A DNA stretch of 64,000 nucleotides from Macropodus opercularis (Eukaryota; Chordata; Actinopteri; Anabantiformes; Osphronemidae): contig CM061102.1 in assembly GCA_030770545.1 (NCBI GenBank), positions 3,523,501 through 3,587,500 of the forward strand, written 5' to 3'. Below the pieces are notes generated by a model, which worked only from the letters and a program-made list of their open reading frames with translations, ran no database searches and had not been told where the DNA came from. Made by a program: the position numbers and the translations under genes. Below are positions 48,097 to 61,500 of the stretch, in pieces. Each line of letters opens with the position of its first letter. The first letter of the stretch is position 1.

Positions 48097-51000
48097 CCAA
48101 ATAGGATATTAGAACTTTAACACCAGTTTGATGAAGCACGCTGTGCCCTGTGACACGATCGTGTGATTTGCAACATATCAAAGATCAACAAAGCAGATTC
48201 GCAAGTGCATAAAAGCCAAAAGTACAAAATGTAAAACCTCAATAATAATCAACCGCAACATTAGAAGCTTCACCAAACTGGTGCAGTGCACAGAGCAAAG
48301 ATTAGGTTTCAGCCCCTGTTTACACGAAATGCATATAAGAAATGTGATGTTAACAACTGACTACATGTGATTAACTGACTGCTCAATTACTGGACAGGAG
48401 TAATTGTGCTTTTACATATTGAATGAGTGACGATGCCAAAAAGACAGTGTTGTGAAAAACACTGCCTACTCATACATTCCAAGGTGTTTATGAAACTCAG
48501 ATGGTCTCTGTGATACTGTGACACCGACTACTTCAATGGTAGAAGGTAGAGAATGTATTAAACACAAGATCTTGGGTGTAGGTGTCCAAGCAGGTGTGAA
48601 AAGTGCAGCGCTGCGTTGCACAGAAGCAGGAGTTGCTGAAGTCCAACCTTACTAGCACCACATCAGGACCAGCTTTATTATTTTCTACACATTTCAGTGC
48701 TAAGAACCTCCGACTCCACATCCAGACAGACATTAGAAAGCCCATTTGCCCTGCAGCATTTGAGGCACAGCGCCTGTACAATAGCCTCTTCACATTATGA
48801 AAAACCTCACAGCTGATCCAAAAATGATGCACTGGTGCATGTTTGCATAAACATCTGATAACCATCTGAGACTCAGACTTGTGACTATCACGACTATCAC
48901 TGTTCTTTCTGTTTCACTGCATATTTACTGAATGCGTGTTGCCATTCGGTCTGTCTCCCGTCACCGTCCACCTACTCTTTCCTTTCATGCTGCCTGCAGG
49001 ACTCTTTCAGTGTACGATCACTGTGATGCCTCACACAGCGCCGGGGAGATCATTTTCATGAAGTGGGCTCTGTGTTTACAACATTGTTCATTTGTTCCAA
49101 AACACGACAGGCAGGTCACACGTATGGCAAGTGCTTGCGTTTTACATTAGTCGTCTTATTCATCTTACTACAAAGATCAGATTGCATTATACTGTAAGTG
49201 GACACTTTGAAAATAACCTCCGCAGCTTTGCGTTTATGTGTATTTATGCTCAAAGGAGAGTGAATAATGGGTGATTGTGTACTGTAAATATCATCTGCAT
49301 ATCTGTGTTTTATGTCTGTGTGATTATTGTAGTTGTTGGTTATTTGTGCCTTTTTAAGCTTGAAGTACCAGTAAATATTTGCAATTTGCTGAATTGTGAC
49401 AGTGACAGTTGACAGCACAAAATACTGTATTTTATTGAGTTTATTTACTTTATGTTTTAAATGCCTTCTGCTAGATTTACAAACTTGCTGCCTTGTCCCA
49501 CATGTTAAATGTCTGTCAATACACAACCCTCAGAACAAGGTTTGTGATTTTAAGGTTGAGGTTATGTATGTGTGTGTTGAAACTGAAAGATATGTGTAGC
49601 TTTGACGCAGAAGAAAGGTTTCTATTTTCTACCTCCATCAGAGTCATCTCTGTAAATATTTATTCATGGGCTGGTGCATATGTGTGAGAGTAAAAGGCAG
49701 AAGTCGAAGTTGAATCGTTCATTTCCGTGTGCGTGTGTGGATGTCCACTGGTTCGTTTGCTCTTCTAGTGACACATTTGAGATTCTGGTTTCAGTTCCCT
49801 TTTGCGTTTCTGTTGAAAGTGCTTCAGGGACTAATAAGAGAGGAGCTTGGCATCCTTGGATTATTCTGTCCTCCTGTACTTCCTGTTCCTCGGATCACGC
49901 TGCCGATGAGTCAAAGTTTCTTTGGTCATCACCGTTGTCTATATCAGACATAGCAGCTAAATTGAGGCTGAAATTAGCATTGCAATCTTGTCTCACAAAC
50001 ATTACAACAAGCTTTGAGCAGCAAAGCTTTGGTGCAAGTGATCATGCGAGACCAACTGCTAGAAGGAGAAAGAACCCCAAGAAAAACAGTGATGTGCTTA
50101 ACACGGCAGCAGGAAAGTGAGCTCGTAGTGTTTAAAGCCTGAGGAAATCGAGATTTATTTGACCGAACAACGTCGCACATTTCGTTTTTAAGACACAAGC
50201 GTTACATCGTTTTTTTCCAGTTGAATTTACTTCTGGCGATAGATTTTAGTTTTTTCACGTTATTTACCAAGGTCTCTTGTGGAAAATAAGCCGACACGGT
50301 TTGTCTGACTGGCTGCATTTCCCTTTATTACCTCAAATAGTGACACTTAGAGGACATAGTCTTTTGTCAAGTAACCAGCTGTCAAAAACAGAAGACAAAT
50401 CTTTATGTTGTTATGGAAACAGACGGTTCATCAAAATAATCGAATTACTAAACCAGACATAATTTTTGCATAACACAAAAGGCTCTATGTCAACAAATGA
50501 AATGAGATTGAGAAATGTGATTCCTCACTGAGTTCCACCTTTAACCTTCATTAAGTCCAAAGGGACAGAGTGTTGCTGTGTTTACTCAGTCATCCAAGTG
50601 ATTCATGAAGACACAACTTGTCTCTTCGCATTCAAGTCAAGTGTACAGTACATGTGTGTGTCAGTGTGTTAGTCTTCATGTAGTCTTTATGCATTATGTC
50701 AATGACAACAGCAGCGACTTGAGCGTGTGTGTGTGTGTTGTGATGCACAGCGACAGGTGCAGGGGGTCACAGTAGCTACAGTATCAGCTGCTTCAGAGGA
50801 AATACAATCAGACACACTGCCACGCACACACACACACATGACAACACTATAAGTACGTGTGTAGGTGCATGTGTCTGTGAAACGTGACCTGTTTCTATAG
50901 AAGCAGTTTCCTTAAGGTTGTTAAGTTCAATGTGCTTAACATGCCTGACTTTACGTTGTGTCATACGTTGCGTGTATATATTTTTGCCCTGGATACTGTT

Positions 51001-54000
51001 GCTGATGACATTTTCATTTGTATTTACTGTCCACATTAAAATATGTGCAATGCATGCATAATTTCTCTGGATGTGTTGTGTAGTTAAGACCAAGCTGTTT
51101 TACTGAACTCCGTCTGATAAAGCCTTAATCTGTACCTGCGATCGAGTCCACATCACAGCAGCGAGATGACGCTATCAACACATCTTCATGTAAAAATATT
51201 ATTGTTAAAATAGAAAAAAGAGTTTACATGATCTGCTCAATCTCGCTTAAGATAAGAGAATGAGCGGGAAACCAACTTTGGAGTAGATCGCTTAGCATTT
51301 AATGTGACGGCTCATTTCCACAGCAAACAGGTTTATCATCAGTTCATCTTCTTATCATCACCACGTTGATCTTCCAGCTAACGTAGAATTTGTCAGTATT
51401 CCAAAAACACAAGAAAAAAGCTTGATATGCACAGTATGTCTCCAAATACACAATGTCTAGAGATACGTGCCAAGTCGGCCCGTAACCTGTGATTAGTCTA
51501 CAGATGTGAACTTGTGTTGAGCAGACGTTACATTCACGCACACTCTATAAATTGGACCTTTTAAATGCAATGGTTAGACATAAAACACAGGCAGCATAAA
51601 ACAAGCCACTAACCAAATGACTTTCAACCAGCAAGAGGAAAAGGATTCTCTGGTCTTTGTGCTAGAAAGGGTGCAAAGAGTGTGGTCGACACTTTCTGTG
51701 TCACTGTGCTTGTCTAAATATTATTTTTTCAGTATAGTGGTTTTCAGGCACAACGCTGAGGCAGGAACAAACAGGCCAAAGAATCTGAAGGTTGGGCTGA
51801 TGTGACGATGATGAACACGATGCTTTCACTGACACTAAATATAGTAAGGTATGAACAATCGTTAGGTGGCTTCACTTTTTTCTCAGTTTCAAGGAATGTG
51901 TGTCTGCGTGACTGTTTGTGTGTGCTTGTCTGTACGTGTAGGGAGCGTTACTGCTCTATACAGAGGACTGCTGTTTGCGCAGAGACATTACATAATGTTT
52001 GTCTGTCCTTGGATGTTTGGGTGAAGGCATCTGAGAGTCATTCGATACATGGGTTCTCTCTGCCCCGAGGCAATAAATGAGAGGAACAGAGAAAGAAATC
52101 AGTAAGAACATACGCACACACAGCATCCAGGAAATACAAATACAACATAAATGCAAAACAGACCAACGCTACTGTGCTGTAGGTATAACAAACCAAATCA
52201 AGCTGAGACTAACAACAAGCAGTAAGTGGAAACAGTCCCCATATAACTGTGCCTCAGACCCCAAACATACGATGTCACCATGATGAGGCCTTAAGCGCTG
52301 GGTTCATTACTGTCAGTACCTCCCAACCCAACCAGTCGCTCCTCCTGCAGAGGGGAAAAGGAGGAAGGAGGTCGGCCTTGTTTCAGTCTGAATATCCAAA
52401 CACACTCATGGCCCATTTCTGGGATGTTTATATAATTGAAGGATTACTTGTTAATTGTTCACTTGAATATTCTTTCATTTTACACAGTTACATGGTCAAA
52501 TCTTGTTTCAGCAAAACTCTGAGCCTTTTACTTTAGCATATGTGAATCCATAAATATATTCAGTCAGACACAAAGCTGTGTTGTCTCACTGAAAAGTAGC
52601 GTTTGCCAGGTCCCTCCTTGTCCTGTTCCTCAAGTCATGGTGAGCGTCAAATAACCACACACTCAATAAAGCTACAACATGACTCAACACTACACTGATC
52701 ACTTGTGGTAACTTTGTTCTATAAATAAGGCCTCGCTATCGTGCTCACGCACCGTTCTGCAGTAGCACACACTGACCCTGCGATTAACTGTAAATGAGAC
52801 CCAAGACCTTGCTCTGACTCACAGCCCTAAGCCGTTGTGGTATTTGTTGATGTGCAGAGCACACAGATTCCGTTTTGTTGTTGCTGTTCGGTTTTTCCAT
52901 GAAAATACCAGTCACATGTAACCACAAATCATTTGACATTGGGTAAAAAAAGTAGTAAAAAATAATAAACGTCTGCCTCAAGTGGTTATAACGTTCAATG
53001 TCACTTTGTTACCCAGGGTTAGACGACTTACTGTAGCTCTGCCCTATAGCCAAAGCCTTTTATTTATGTGCAAATTAAACCCACAGGAGATAACGTTTTA
53101 ATTAGCGAGCTTGGTGCTGGTGGCTGTGGAGTTCAGTTCCCGATCTGATTCTTGGAAACAAAGCACATGAGCAGACGATATATTGCCTTCACACAGGTTC
53201 AGTTTTCTGCACCCTCTGTGTAGATGAACACGTTCATACGTTGAACACTCACATAAAATGGCACAAGATAAATAAGTCACACTGCAAACAGGCAGGGATT
53301 TCAGACACGGGCATAGTCACACTGAAACGCTGTTTTCAGTGTTGATCAAGAGCATGAATGAACACTAGAGGAGACACATATTTAACTCTGTGTGTGTGTC
53401 TGCACTCACTGGTGCTTCCCTGTTTTTGCAACCAGGCCCGGGTGTTTCCTTGTGTCGCTCCTAACGGTTTGCCAACACTGTGACATATGGCGTCACGACT
53501 GGACTGTCCTGGCAACAGGCTGCTTCCATGTACCTTACATATATGTGTGTATATGTGCGTATGTGTCTCAGAGTGGCCTGGGTGTCCGTCTGTGGCTAGT
53601 GTGTGTGCGTTCATGTCCGTGGAACAGTCCCAGGGAAGCACAGGAAGTTAAATATTGCTGATTGTCCCGCTGTTTGTCCGCATCCCGTTTGGCAAGCGCT
53701 CCAGCCTGTGTGTGTTGTCCACAGTCCAACAGAGATCTGTTCTGCAACCAAATGATTTTTTAAATGTGATGATTTAATCAAATTTAATGATGATTTAATA
53801 ATAATGTGTAACAGCCAATACAGTATGTATATAACAGCAACGTTGCATGTTTAGTCGTTACATTTAACGGTTTGGGTTTTTCTGCTCAAGTGCCGCTGGT
53901 TTACAAACTCTGTGCAGTTCAATCGCGCTATTTTCACATTACATCATGCCTGATAAGATTTAATTACATGAAGATTAAATCATCGTTTATCCACCTTTCT

Positions 54001-57000
54001 TCTCAGGCACACATACAGAAAAAAACGGAGCCACTTTTCATTTGACTGTGACTGGAGCCGATCCAGCTGGAATATGTACGAACCCAATGTAAACACGGAA
54101 ACTATGAGAAATAACCCAGATACATGCACTGATCAGAAACACAGACTGCATTTAAATGTGACTATTTGATTCTTGTCAAAACTGAAAATGTTGGACCCAA
54201 GGAAGATTTGCTGCACGATGGCTTTACAAAATTAGAATGAAGACCCACAGTAAAGGATCATCACTGTGGTGCGTTCCCCTGTTCATCCATCTTCCTTTCT
54301 TTTCAACCTGGTTATTGTGGAACACAACATATGAATTGGCTGAGGTGACTGAAAAGCATTCATGCATTTATTAAATAATAACCAACTGTACAACCCTTTT
54401 CTGAAGCCTGGTTGATCATGGGACTAACTGCAATTAAAAGCTGAGCAGCCAGAAAAAGAAATCACAAAGTAAATGCTGATTAATGGCTGTGAATGCCTAA
54501 ACCTTGGTTACCAGGGTGTCCTTGTAAAACCCAAATTACTCACCACAGCATTTATCTCAACAGGGGTTACTGGCCCCACTACTATCATTTTGTTGCTTTT
54601 GAAACACACAAAGATCACACTGTAATAAATAACTTGTTTTTTCATGCTAAAATATGAGGAAAATGGTGGCTTAAAATTTTTGATTAAGTAAAAAGCACAA
54701 TCTGTTCCTCAAACCCATTCTTTACAAACAGCTGAACACGTACAGACTGCTTCATCTTCATTTACTGTATGTTTAGTAAAGATCTTTTAAATATATTTGT
54801 ATGTTTGTTTGTTTCTCATTTTTACTAAACTTTTAACAAAGACGCGTCGTGCTCTACAAAGTGCTCCTTACACGGGACATGGATACACTAGCTGTGATGC
54901 TACATGTATCCATGTCCTGTACAGGGTTGTAATGTACTGTGTAAAGGTTTACATCAAGCAGACAGACAAATCTCTGTATAATGAAAGTCTACCATAACAA
55001 GTCAGGTTTGTGTGTGGGCTTGGCCAAAAAAAAGTGAGTGAGACTGTCTGTGTTATGGTTAAATAGGAAGCTACCAGCACTGCTGTACTTATGCCCAAAA
55101 TTAGTACTGTATGAGGAAGTCGCTCCAGTTCTGCTGTCTCTCAACATTGGTGTTTGTCTCTGTTGTGAAACTGGGTCAATAACAGTCCTTTATTGTACTT
55201 TAAAGTTTATTTATTTCCATGTTTAAACTATTAAGGACATCTTCCGAGCTTAATATAGCAGCCAATACATTACGAGGCAACACTTGAGCTGTTCTGGGTG
55301 GGATTAATAGCATTTTAATAGTGATTATTAAACCTACTTAAACTATCAAATATTATTCTTAATAACTCTAAACTTTCCTGTATACTGAAGTTGAAATACT
55401 TCTCACGTGTTAGATGATAAACTGTATTAAAGTGTAATATCAGAAGAACTTGAATTTATCTGACAGTAGATGTCTGGGTCAGTTTGAAAAAAATAGAACC
55501 TTCTTTTGCCAATAGGCATCATTCTCTGGGTCAGCTTGACTTGAACCCTCTGCAACCTTGTTGTCTCGCATTCAAGCCCCCATCCTGTCCTCCATGTTCA
55601 CCTCCGTGTTTGTTATCAGAGACGTGTGACGCAGTGGAGTGAATCGGAGAGTAGGGCGGCATAATAGGTAAATGATAGATGAATGAAAATAATTGAAAGG
55701 GAATAAACTGTGTGGCGTCTGTCGGCCTGCTTCTCACGCCGCTGGATGTGATTGAGCTTAAAAACTTAGGGCAGAACGGTCTCTTCAGTCATCAAATCCA
55801 TTCTGTGGTTAGAGGTCTGAGCTCAGGTCGAGTACTTGATGGATAACAGTAAATCAATGGATCCACTAGCAGCCCTGCCTTCAACACAGAACGGGCAGTT
55901 GAACATCATCAAATGACCAGACAATGGAAGCAGAGCATCACACAAATAACGGGCAGATATCAGGCTGTAGATTTTGAGAATGGGGCAGTTAAGAATAAAT
56001 CAATGACGAAGCTATTAGCCTCTCGTCAGATGTTCTCTTGGTTAGATAAAGGAGATGGAGAGAGGCTGCCCAAAAGAATGATAGAAGACAGGGTGCAGGC
56101 AGTGAACGAAGCAACGGAGGTTAGAAAGTAACACTCGATAAATCGTCTGACACAAAGCAAAGAGAGCTGGACAAATTCTGAAAACGTCTTTGTTCTTGGT
56201 GTATTTTTCATTTGCAACCCGAAAATGATGCCCTGCCTTTGGCTGTTTGCCGGCAGAGAACATTTGCTGCTTCACTGGCTAAAGTGAACAACCAGAAGGC
56301 AATTTTCTACTTCTATGTTTTCAGACACGCTGTGCTTTTCACTGCATCCATCATATCTAGGTTTCTGGTGCATCAGAGTGCGGCAAAATCGGACGAAATG
56401 GTGTATCGCATTAGACGTGACGACCACCGTAGCTGTGCTGACAGACTTTAATGTACTTACACGATATCTCTGTATCTTGTATAACGTTAGGTTCACTGTC
56501 AACAGCTACAGCAATTCAAAAAGCACTGCACCAGATCTTTACATGTTCTTCTTTGTACATTATGTTTACAATTTTGCCTTCATCACACAATAAAGTAGCA
56601 GCTCTGTCAGTGTGTTCCTGTAATGTTTATTCCAAACACACACAGACCTTTTGGCTTTAGCTGGGTACCTCACTCTGCAGTTCAACCTCTCCAGCGCCAT
56701 CTACTGTCTGAGTAATGTGAAGAGTGGACTTTGTGTTTTTATTTTTTCCTGTAAGTGTAAATTTTAATCAATGAACAACTTGTTATATCTCGGGTATAAG
56801 ATCTGTAAACAAAAACTACAGGTGTACAAGTGACTTTGTCATTGAACACATATCGTTTGCCTTATAATAAAAGTCATATTTATTTCATACTGGCATTATA
56901 CTTTACCTATGAAATAGATTTTTGTGTATTCAGGAACCAAAGCTGTCTTTTTGTAGTTTAATTCTCTTTAACCAAAGTCACTAGAGGTCACTATAGTTCA

Positions 57001-58380
57001 AATTTGTCTCATACACACAACCTATTATGTTCTTTAGCTATGACAGTGTAGATGGGTAATATTGCTTGCCCCGGGCGACAGACTAGCGCCTGGGGAAAAC
57101 TCCCTAAAGAGGCAGCATTCAGCCACTTGCGTTATGAGAAAGACTCTCCGTGTTGAAGATTCCCGCTGTGGCCTTCATCTCAGAAGATGAAGCAACATGT
57201 CTGAATTATTCTTACACCACATTTCGTCATGTAGGCAATCACAACAGAATTTAATCTGAAAGTAATCTGCCCACTGCATAAACACATGTTCTTTTGATTC
57301 CAAGTAATAGGATATAACTGTAATCCCGACATCTTTGTTGTAAAATTACCCTCGGTATCTTATGTCCACTGCGCGTGTACATGGATAGTGACTGTGAAAC
57401 AGTGTCTGCATGTGTGCGGCTGTGTCGAATTACACTGAAGTCTCTTTGGGACAGTCCTAAAGATAGTGACCAGACAGGCGTGGATTCATGTGGTGTAACA
57501 CGACAGAAAGACTGAGGAACAGACCAGAACATGTCGTACCAGTCAAAACGCTGGACACATTTTCTAATTAGAGAGTTTGTCTTTGATTCTATCTTATCTC
57601 AAATAGAAGATTAACAATAAGTCAAGTAAAATACTACGTATAGAATTAGATAGTACGACAAAATAAGTCCAGCAAAGCATAATCACACCTCCTTCACCGT
57701 AGGAACCACATCTGCTTTACATTTACACAGCAGCTGGACGCAGAATTCTTACATTTTGACTCACCAAACACCAAAACAAATTGGTCTAATGTCCTTTACT
57801 TGGGCTTCTTTCCAAAGGCAGATATCCTCCTACTTGCCTCTGTCTGTGGTGGATTATTTGTAGAGATTGTTAATTACGTAGTTAATTAGAATAGGTCTGA
57901 TTCACACATTGTCCAAACTTTATCTCCTAATTGAACATTTGGAAAATACTGATGTGGGTTCTAATCTGAGGAGTATTTCACTGATGATTAATGAGGCTGT
58001 AAACTCCTTAAGAGCCAGTTCAAAGTTCTTGAGATTATCCAAACTGGCTGACCTCTTTCACGAAAGTTAGGTGTTTCGTGACATGGCTTAGTAGCGATAC
58101 ATATACAACATAATAGTAGAAAATAATACTCATATCTAAGAACGTGTTCTTCTTCAAGGAATAAGTCAGGACAGAAGGTAGCTTCTATGAACATGTGTCA
58201 ACGTGGGTAATCATCACCACAGTCTAAAGTCCTGCATCCTTTTAATGTGGCGCGCACTTCTCCTTTGTTCTCTCCTCCTCCTTTCTCCCCCTTTTCTCCC
58301 CTTCTTTCCTCCCTTGGTCACCTTGTAACGACGCGGGCCGCAGCTTCTCTTCTCCCCAAAGATGAAGGTGATGCCCGCCG
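48097..58380. other. Gene-free interval between adrb2 and ubtd2
   Basis: About 10 kb, AT-rich, with only short unrelated open frames on both strands. It should contain the adrb2 3'UTR. AATAAA occurs at 52072-52077, too distant to assign, and no nearer canonical signal was identified. A short inverted repeat at 54872-54920 is the only structured element noticed. Confidence 0.5.
54872..54920 (+). repeat. Inverted repeat with 16-bp arms
   Basis: ACGGGACATGGATACA (54872-54887) pairs with TGTATCCATGTCCTGT (54905-54920), with one G-T wobble, around a 17-nt loop. The transcript could form a tight hairpin. It is shorter than a typical pre-miRNA, and no known miRNA was recognised. Confidence 0.75.
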
Positions 58381-58589
58381 CTGTCCGCCGATGCTGAGAG
58401 CAAGAGGGGAGGGAGCAAGGACCGAGGAGAGGAGACGAGGAGACAGGGAAGGGAGTGAAGGAAGGAAGGGTAGAAGTGAAGGAGGGAAGAGAGAGAAACG
58501 AGAGAAACGAGAGAGGGGCTGTCGGATGTAGCTCTAGCTGTGGGCCGGGGGGAGAGCTACCTAGCCCGGGCTGCTCTGCGGAAACATCC
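58381..58589 (+). promoter_or_regulatory. ubtd2: Probable ubtd2 5'UTR/promoter, purine-rich
   Basis: A GA-rich tract (58400-58515) turns into GC-rich sequence running up to the ATG and on into intron 1 as a CpG-dense block to about 59040. This fits a CpG-island promoter. No TATA box seen; start site unknown. Confidence 0.5.
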
Positions 58590-61500
58590 ATGGGTGGCTG
58601 TGTGGGGAGCCACCACGACTCCTCGGGCAGCTTAAACGAGAACTCGGACGGCACCGGAGGTAACTTGTCAGCGTCTTTCACCGCCTTCTTCTCGGGGGGC
58701 TTGGGGAGCTTCTTCTCGGCTCTCGGCTCGCTGTCCTGGCTGGAGGCTTCTTCTCCTTCCCGAGCCAGACACAACCGGGGACTGACGCGCCAGTCCTCCC
58801 GGGTGTCCGCCTCTGCACAGCGGGCACAGCGGGCCCAGCGGCGCCTCGTCTTGCGGCCACTTCACAAACTGAGGAGCATTTGTGTGCGACGCTGCCTCCC
58901 TTTGTTCTGACGGAGCTAACCGGCTAAAACGCAGCTAGCCGCGTTAGCTCGGCAGAGCTAGCCTCGCTGCACAACAAATATGGGTCACAGACGGCGACGG
59001 CACGCAGCGCAGAGACGGGCTGATTTCAGCGATCTGCGTCCTGACTCACACGCTCCTTCTGAGTTTCCGCTAACTTTACTGTGGCGGTTTACGTCCTTTG
59101 CTGTTTATTGAGTGTTTTTGCAATGTTGACTGCTGGAAAAGTGTTGGAGGCGTGAGCGCAGAAAAGCTACAGGCTTGAGGGCGAAGGGAAGGAAGCAGTT
59201 TGTGATTCAGCTGCGGTCAAGTGTTGTGAACAAAGCAGGACATGATTACAAACACAGCACAGAAGAGTCCGGGTCTGTTGTCTGTACTGAACAATAGGAG
59301 TGTTGCGTGCAGTGACACGTCATTTGGGCTAAAATGTGATGAAGGTTTATTAATAGTATATTAGTTCTGCACAGGATGGCTTGTTGGAGCAGTCATGAAG
59401 TTTTCTCGTGTGCTCTGACAAGACAGCTTGCTATGTTAAACCCAAAGGTCTTTGCCTGCCACTGGACCGATGCTTAACATTTAGCTAGTATGCACTTCTG
59501 CACCCGCTGGGCTCCTTCTAGTGAGATTCCCATAAACCGAGATGCTGCAGATAGCTTGGAATGATTTGGACAAAAGCTTTGGTGGGATGATGTCACTACT
59601 ATATATCCGACTCAATGACGAGCAAACTGTCACTTCCTGCATTAACTGACGCAGCGAACACAATAAGGATGTAGGTGAAGAACCTGTGTGATGGAGCAGA
59701 GAGAAGAAGGCTTGGGAGGACGAGAGGGGATGATAACAAACCCACTTGCTACAGATGAAGACGTCCTGGGCAGAGGTTCTAGTCCAGCTAGACAGAGCTG
59801 GGGTAGGGAGTGGGAACCGATCACTTGCAGGCTGTGTCGTCGGATTTCCTTTGTGACTTTTTTACATCTTAGCAAATTGATTGTTTGTGTCCCAGACGTC
59901 CTACTGGTCGATATGTTTGTTTTAGTGACCCCCTTTAAGTTGTTGTGCACACGTCTGTCTAGTTCACACAGAATGATTTCTGACCCACATTTATTCCTAA
60001 GGAGTTCTGTGAATAATTGAAAGACAGCCAACTAGGCTAGCGTACAATAGTACATTATACAGTACAAAGAGTAAATAATTGAGTTGTGGAAAGTAAGCTA
60101 ATGGAGAAGTTTGGGAACAGAGAAGAGAATTTGAGCAGGTGTGGCAGGCAGAGCACTACGGCTAAACTGCAGTACTCTTGCCAGCAGTATGTGAGGCTGT
60201 CACTGTTCTTATTTACTGTCAACAGTCAGTGTGGAGGTTGGTTTCATCACACTGTTCCACGTGATTGTCAAAGTACATGTGTACCAGCAGAAGGTGTAAC
60301 TCCACACCCCGATCTGCCATCCTCTCCTCCGTCTCTTTGTCGCGCGCACATGCACACGCCGTTCTGTACCTGCCGTTCCCTTCGGTGGTGATCCAGATGG
60401 TGTTGTTCATCAGCCTCTCTGCTGCAGATGGAGCACTGCTATAACCCCAACCTTTTAACTTGATTTAGTAACATAACCCTTCTAGCTTCTCTCTCCTCTG
60501 CATGTGTGTGATCCATGTATATAGGAAATTATACTTGGACTTGGTTTAATCTGACTCTTTACCTCGTCCTTATTTTTAAACTGTATTTTTCTATCTCCCC
60601 CTTTTTCGTCTAACCCTCCCACTCTTGCCTCTCTCTCTCCATCACTGCTTTCCTCTCTCTCTCGTGTCCTCTCTTCACCTCCAGTGGCTCTAGGGCGTAA
60701 CCAGCCCCTGAAGAGAGAGAGGCCTAAATGGAAAAGTGACTACCCAATGACTGAAGGCCAGCTGCGTAGCAAGAGAGATGAGTTCTGGGATACGGCGCCA
60801 GCATTTGAGGGCCGGAAGGAGATCTGGGATGCGCTGCGGGCTGCGGCCAGCGCCTTTGAAAGCAATGACCACCTGCTGGCTCAAGCCATACTTGACGGGG
60901 CGAGCATCACACTGCCACATGGTAACACACATTTTCCGGCATGTTTGTGTTACTCACCATTAAAAGCAACCTGGGTGGACATCTATACTCAAGAATTTCA
61001 GTTGTCCTTTTCAGCTGAAAAACTGTAGATGTAGAGCATTTCTTTACAGTTTGAGAATGCGTCTTCAGTTTTTTATGGAGGAATAGACAAGAATGTATTG
61101 TGAAGAAAAGGATAAAACCTAAGACATGGCTGTACTCAAAATCAGTATACTTCAAATACTATTTGTTGCAAAGACAATTTCATGCCACAAAACAGATGTA
61201 GCCGCAAAGTTTTTCACAGGCTACTTTGCTGAAAAGGTTCAAGCCAACCTTCATTTTCCTCTAGTTTGAGTGGAAGCAAGCCTCCAGACACAACACTATA
61301 CTCGGGCCCTTGAAGGAAACGATACACCCATGTGTATCTACAAGGTTGCAGTGAGAAAAGCAAACTGGTGAAATGGTTTTTGCAGGTCTTGACATAAATT
61401 TTTGCAACCAGATAGCAGCTATTCTCAGTGAGGTGCGCTGAATATGCATAATCAGTCTTCAGTAGGTTATATGAACATGTTAGATTTGAGAAGATAAATG

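Noticed and set aside
49674..50120. 148-codon plus-strand frame after adrb2
   Set aside because: No recognisable domain, no splice partners and no conserved motif; compatible with chance in AT-rich DNA.
58214..58774. 186-codon minus-strand open frame opposite ubtd2 exon 1
   Set aside because: Biased composition from the GA-rich and GC-rich promoter strand; it runs antisense to a firmly identified exon and shows no family resemblance.
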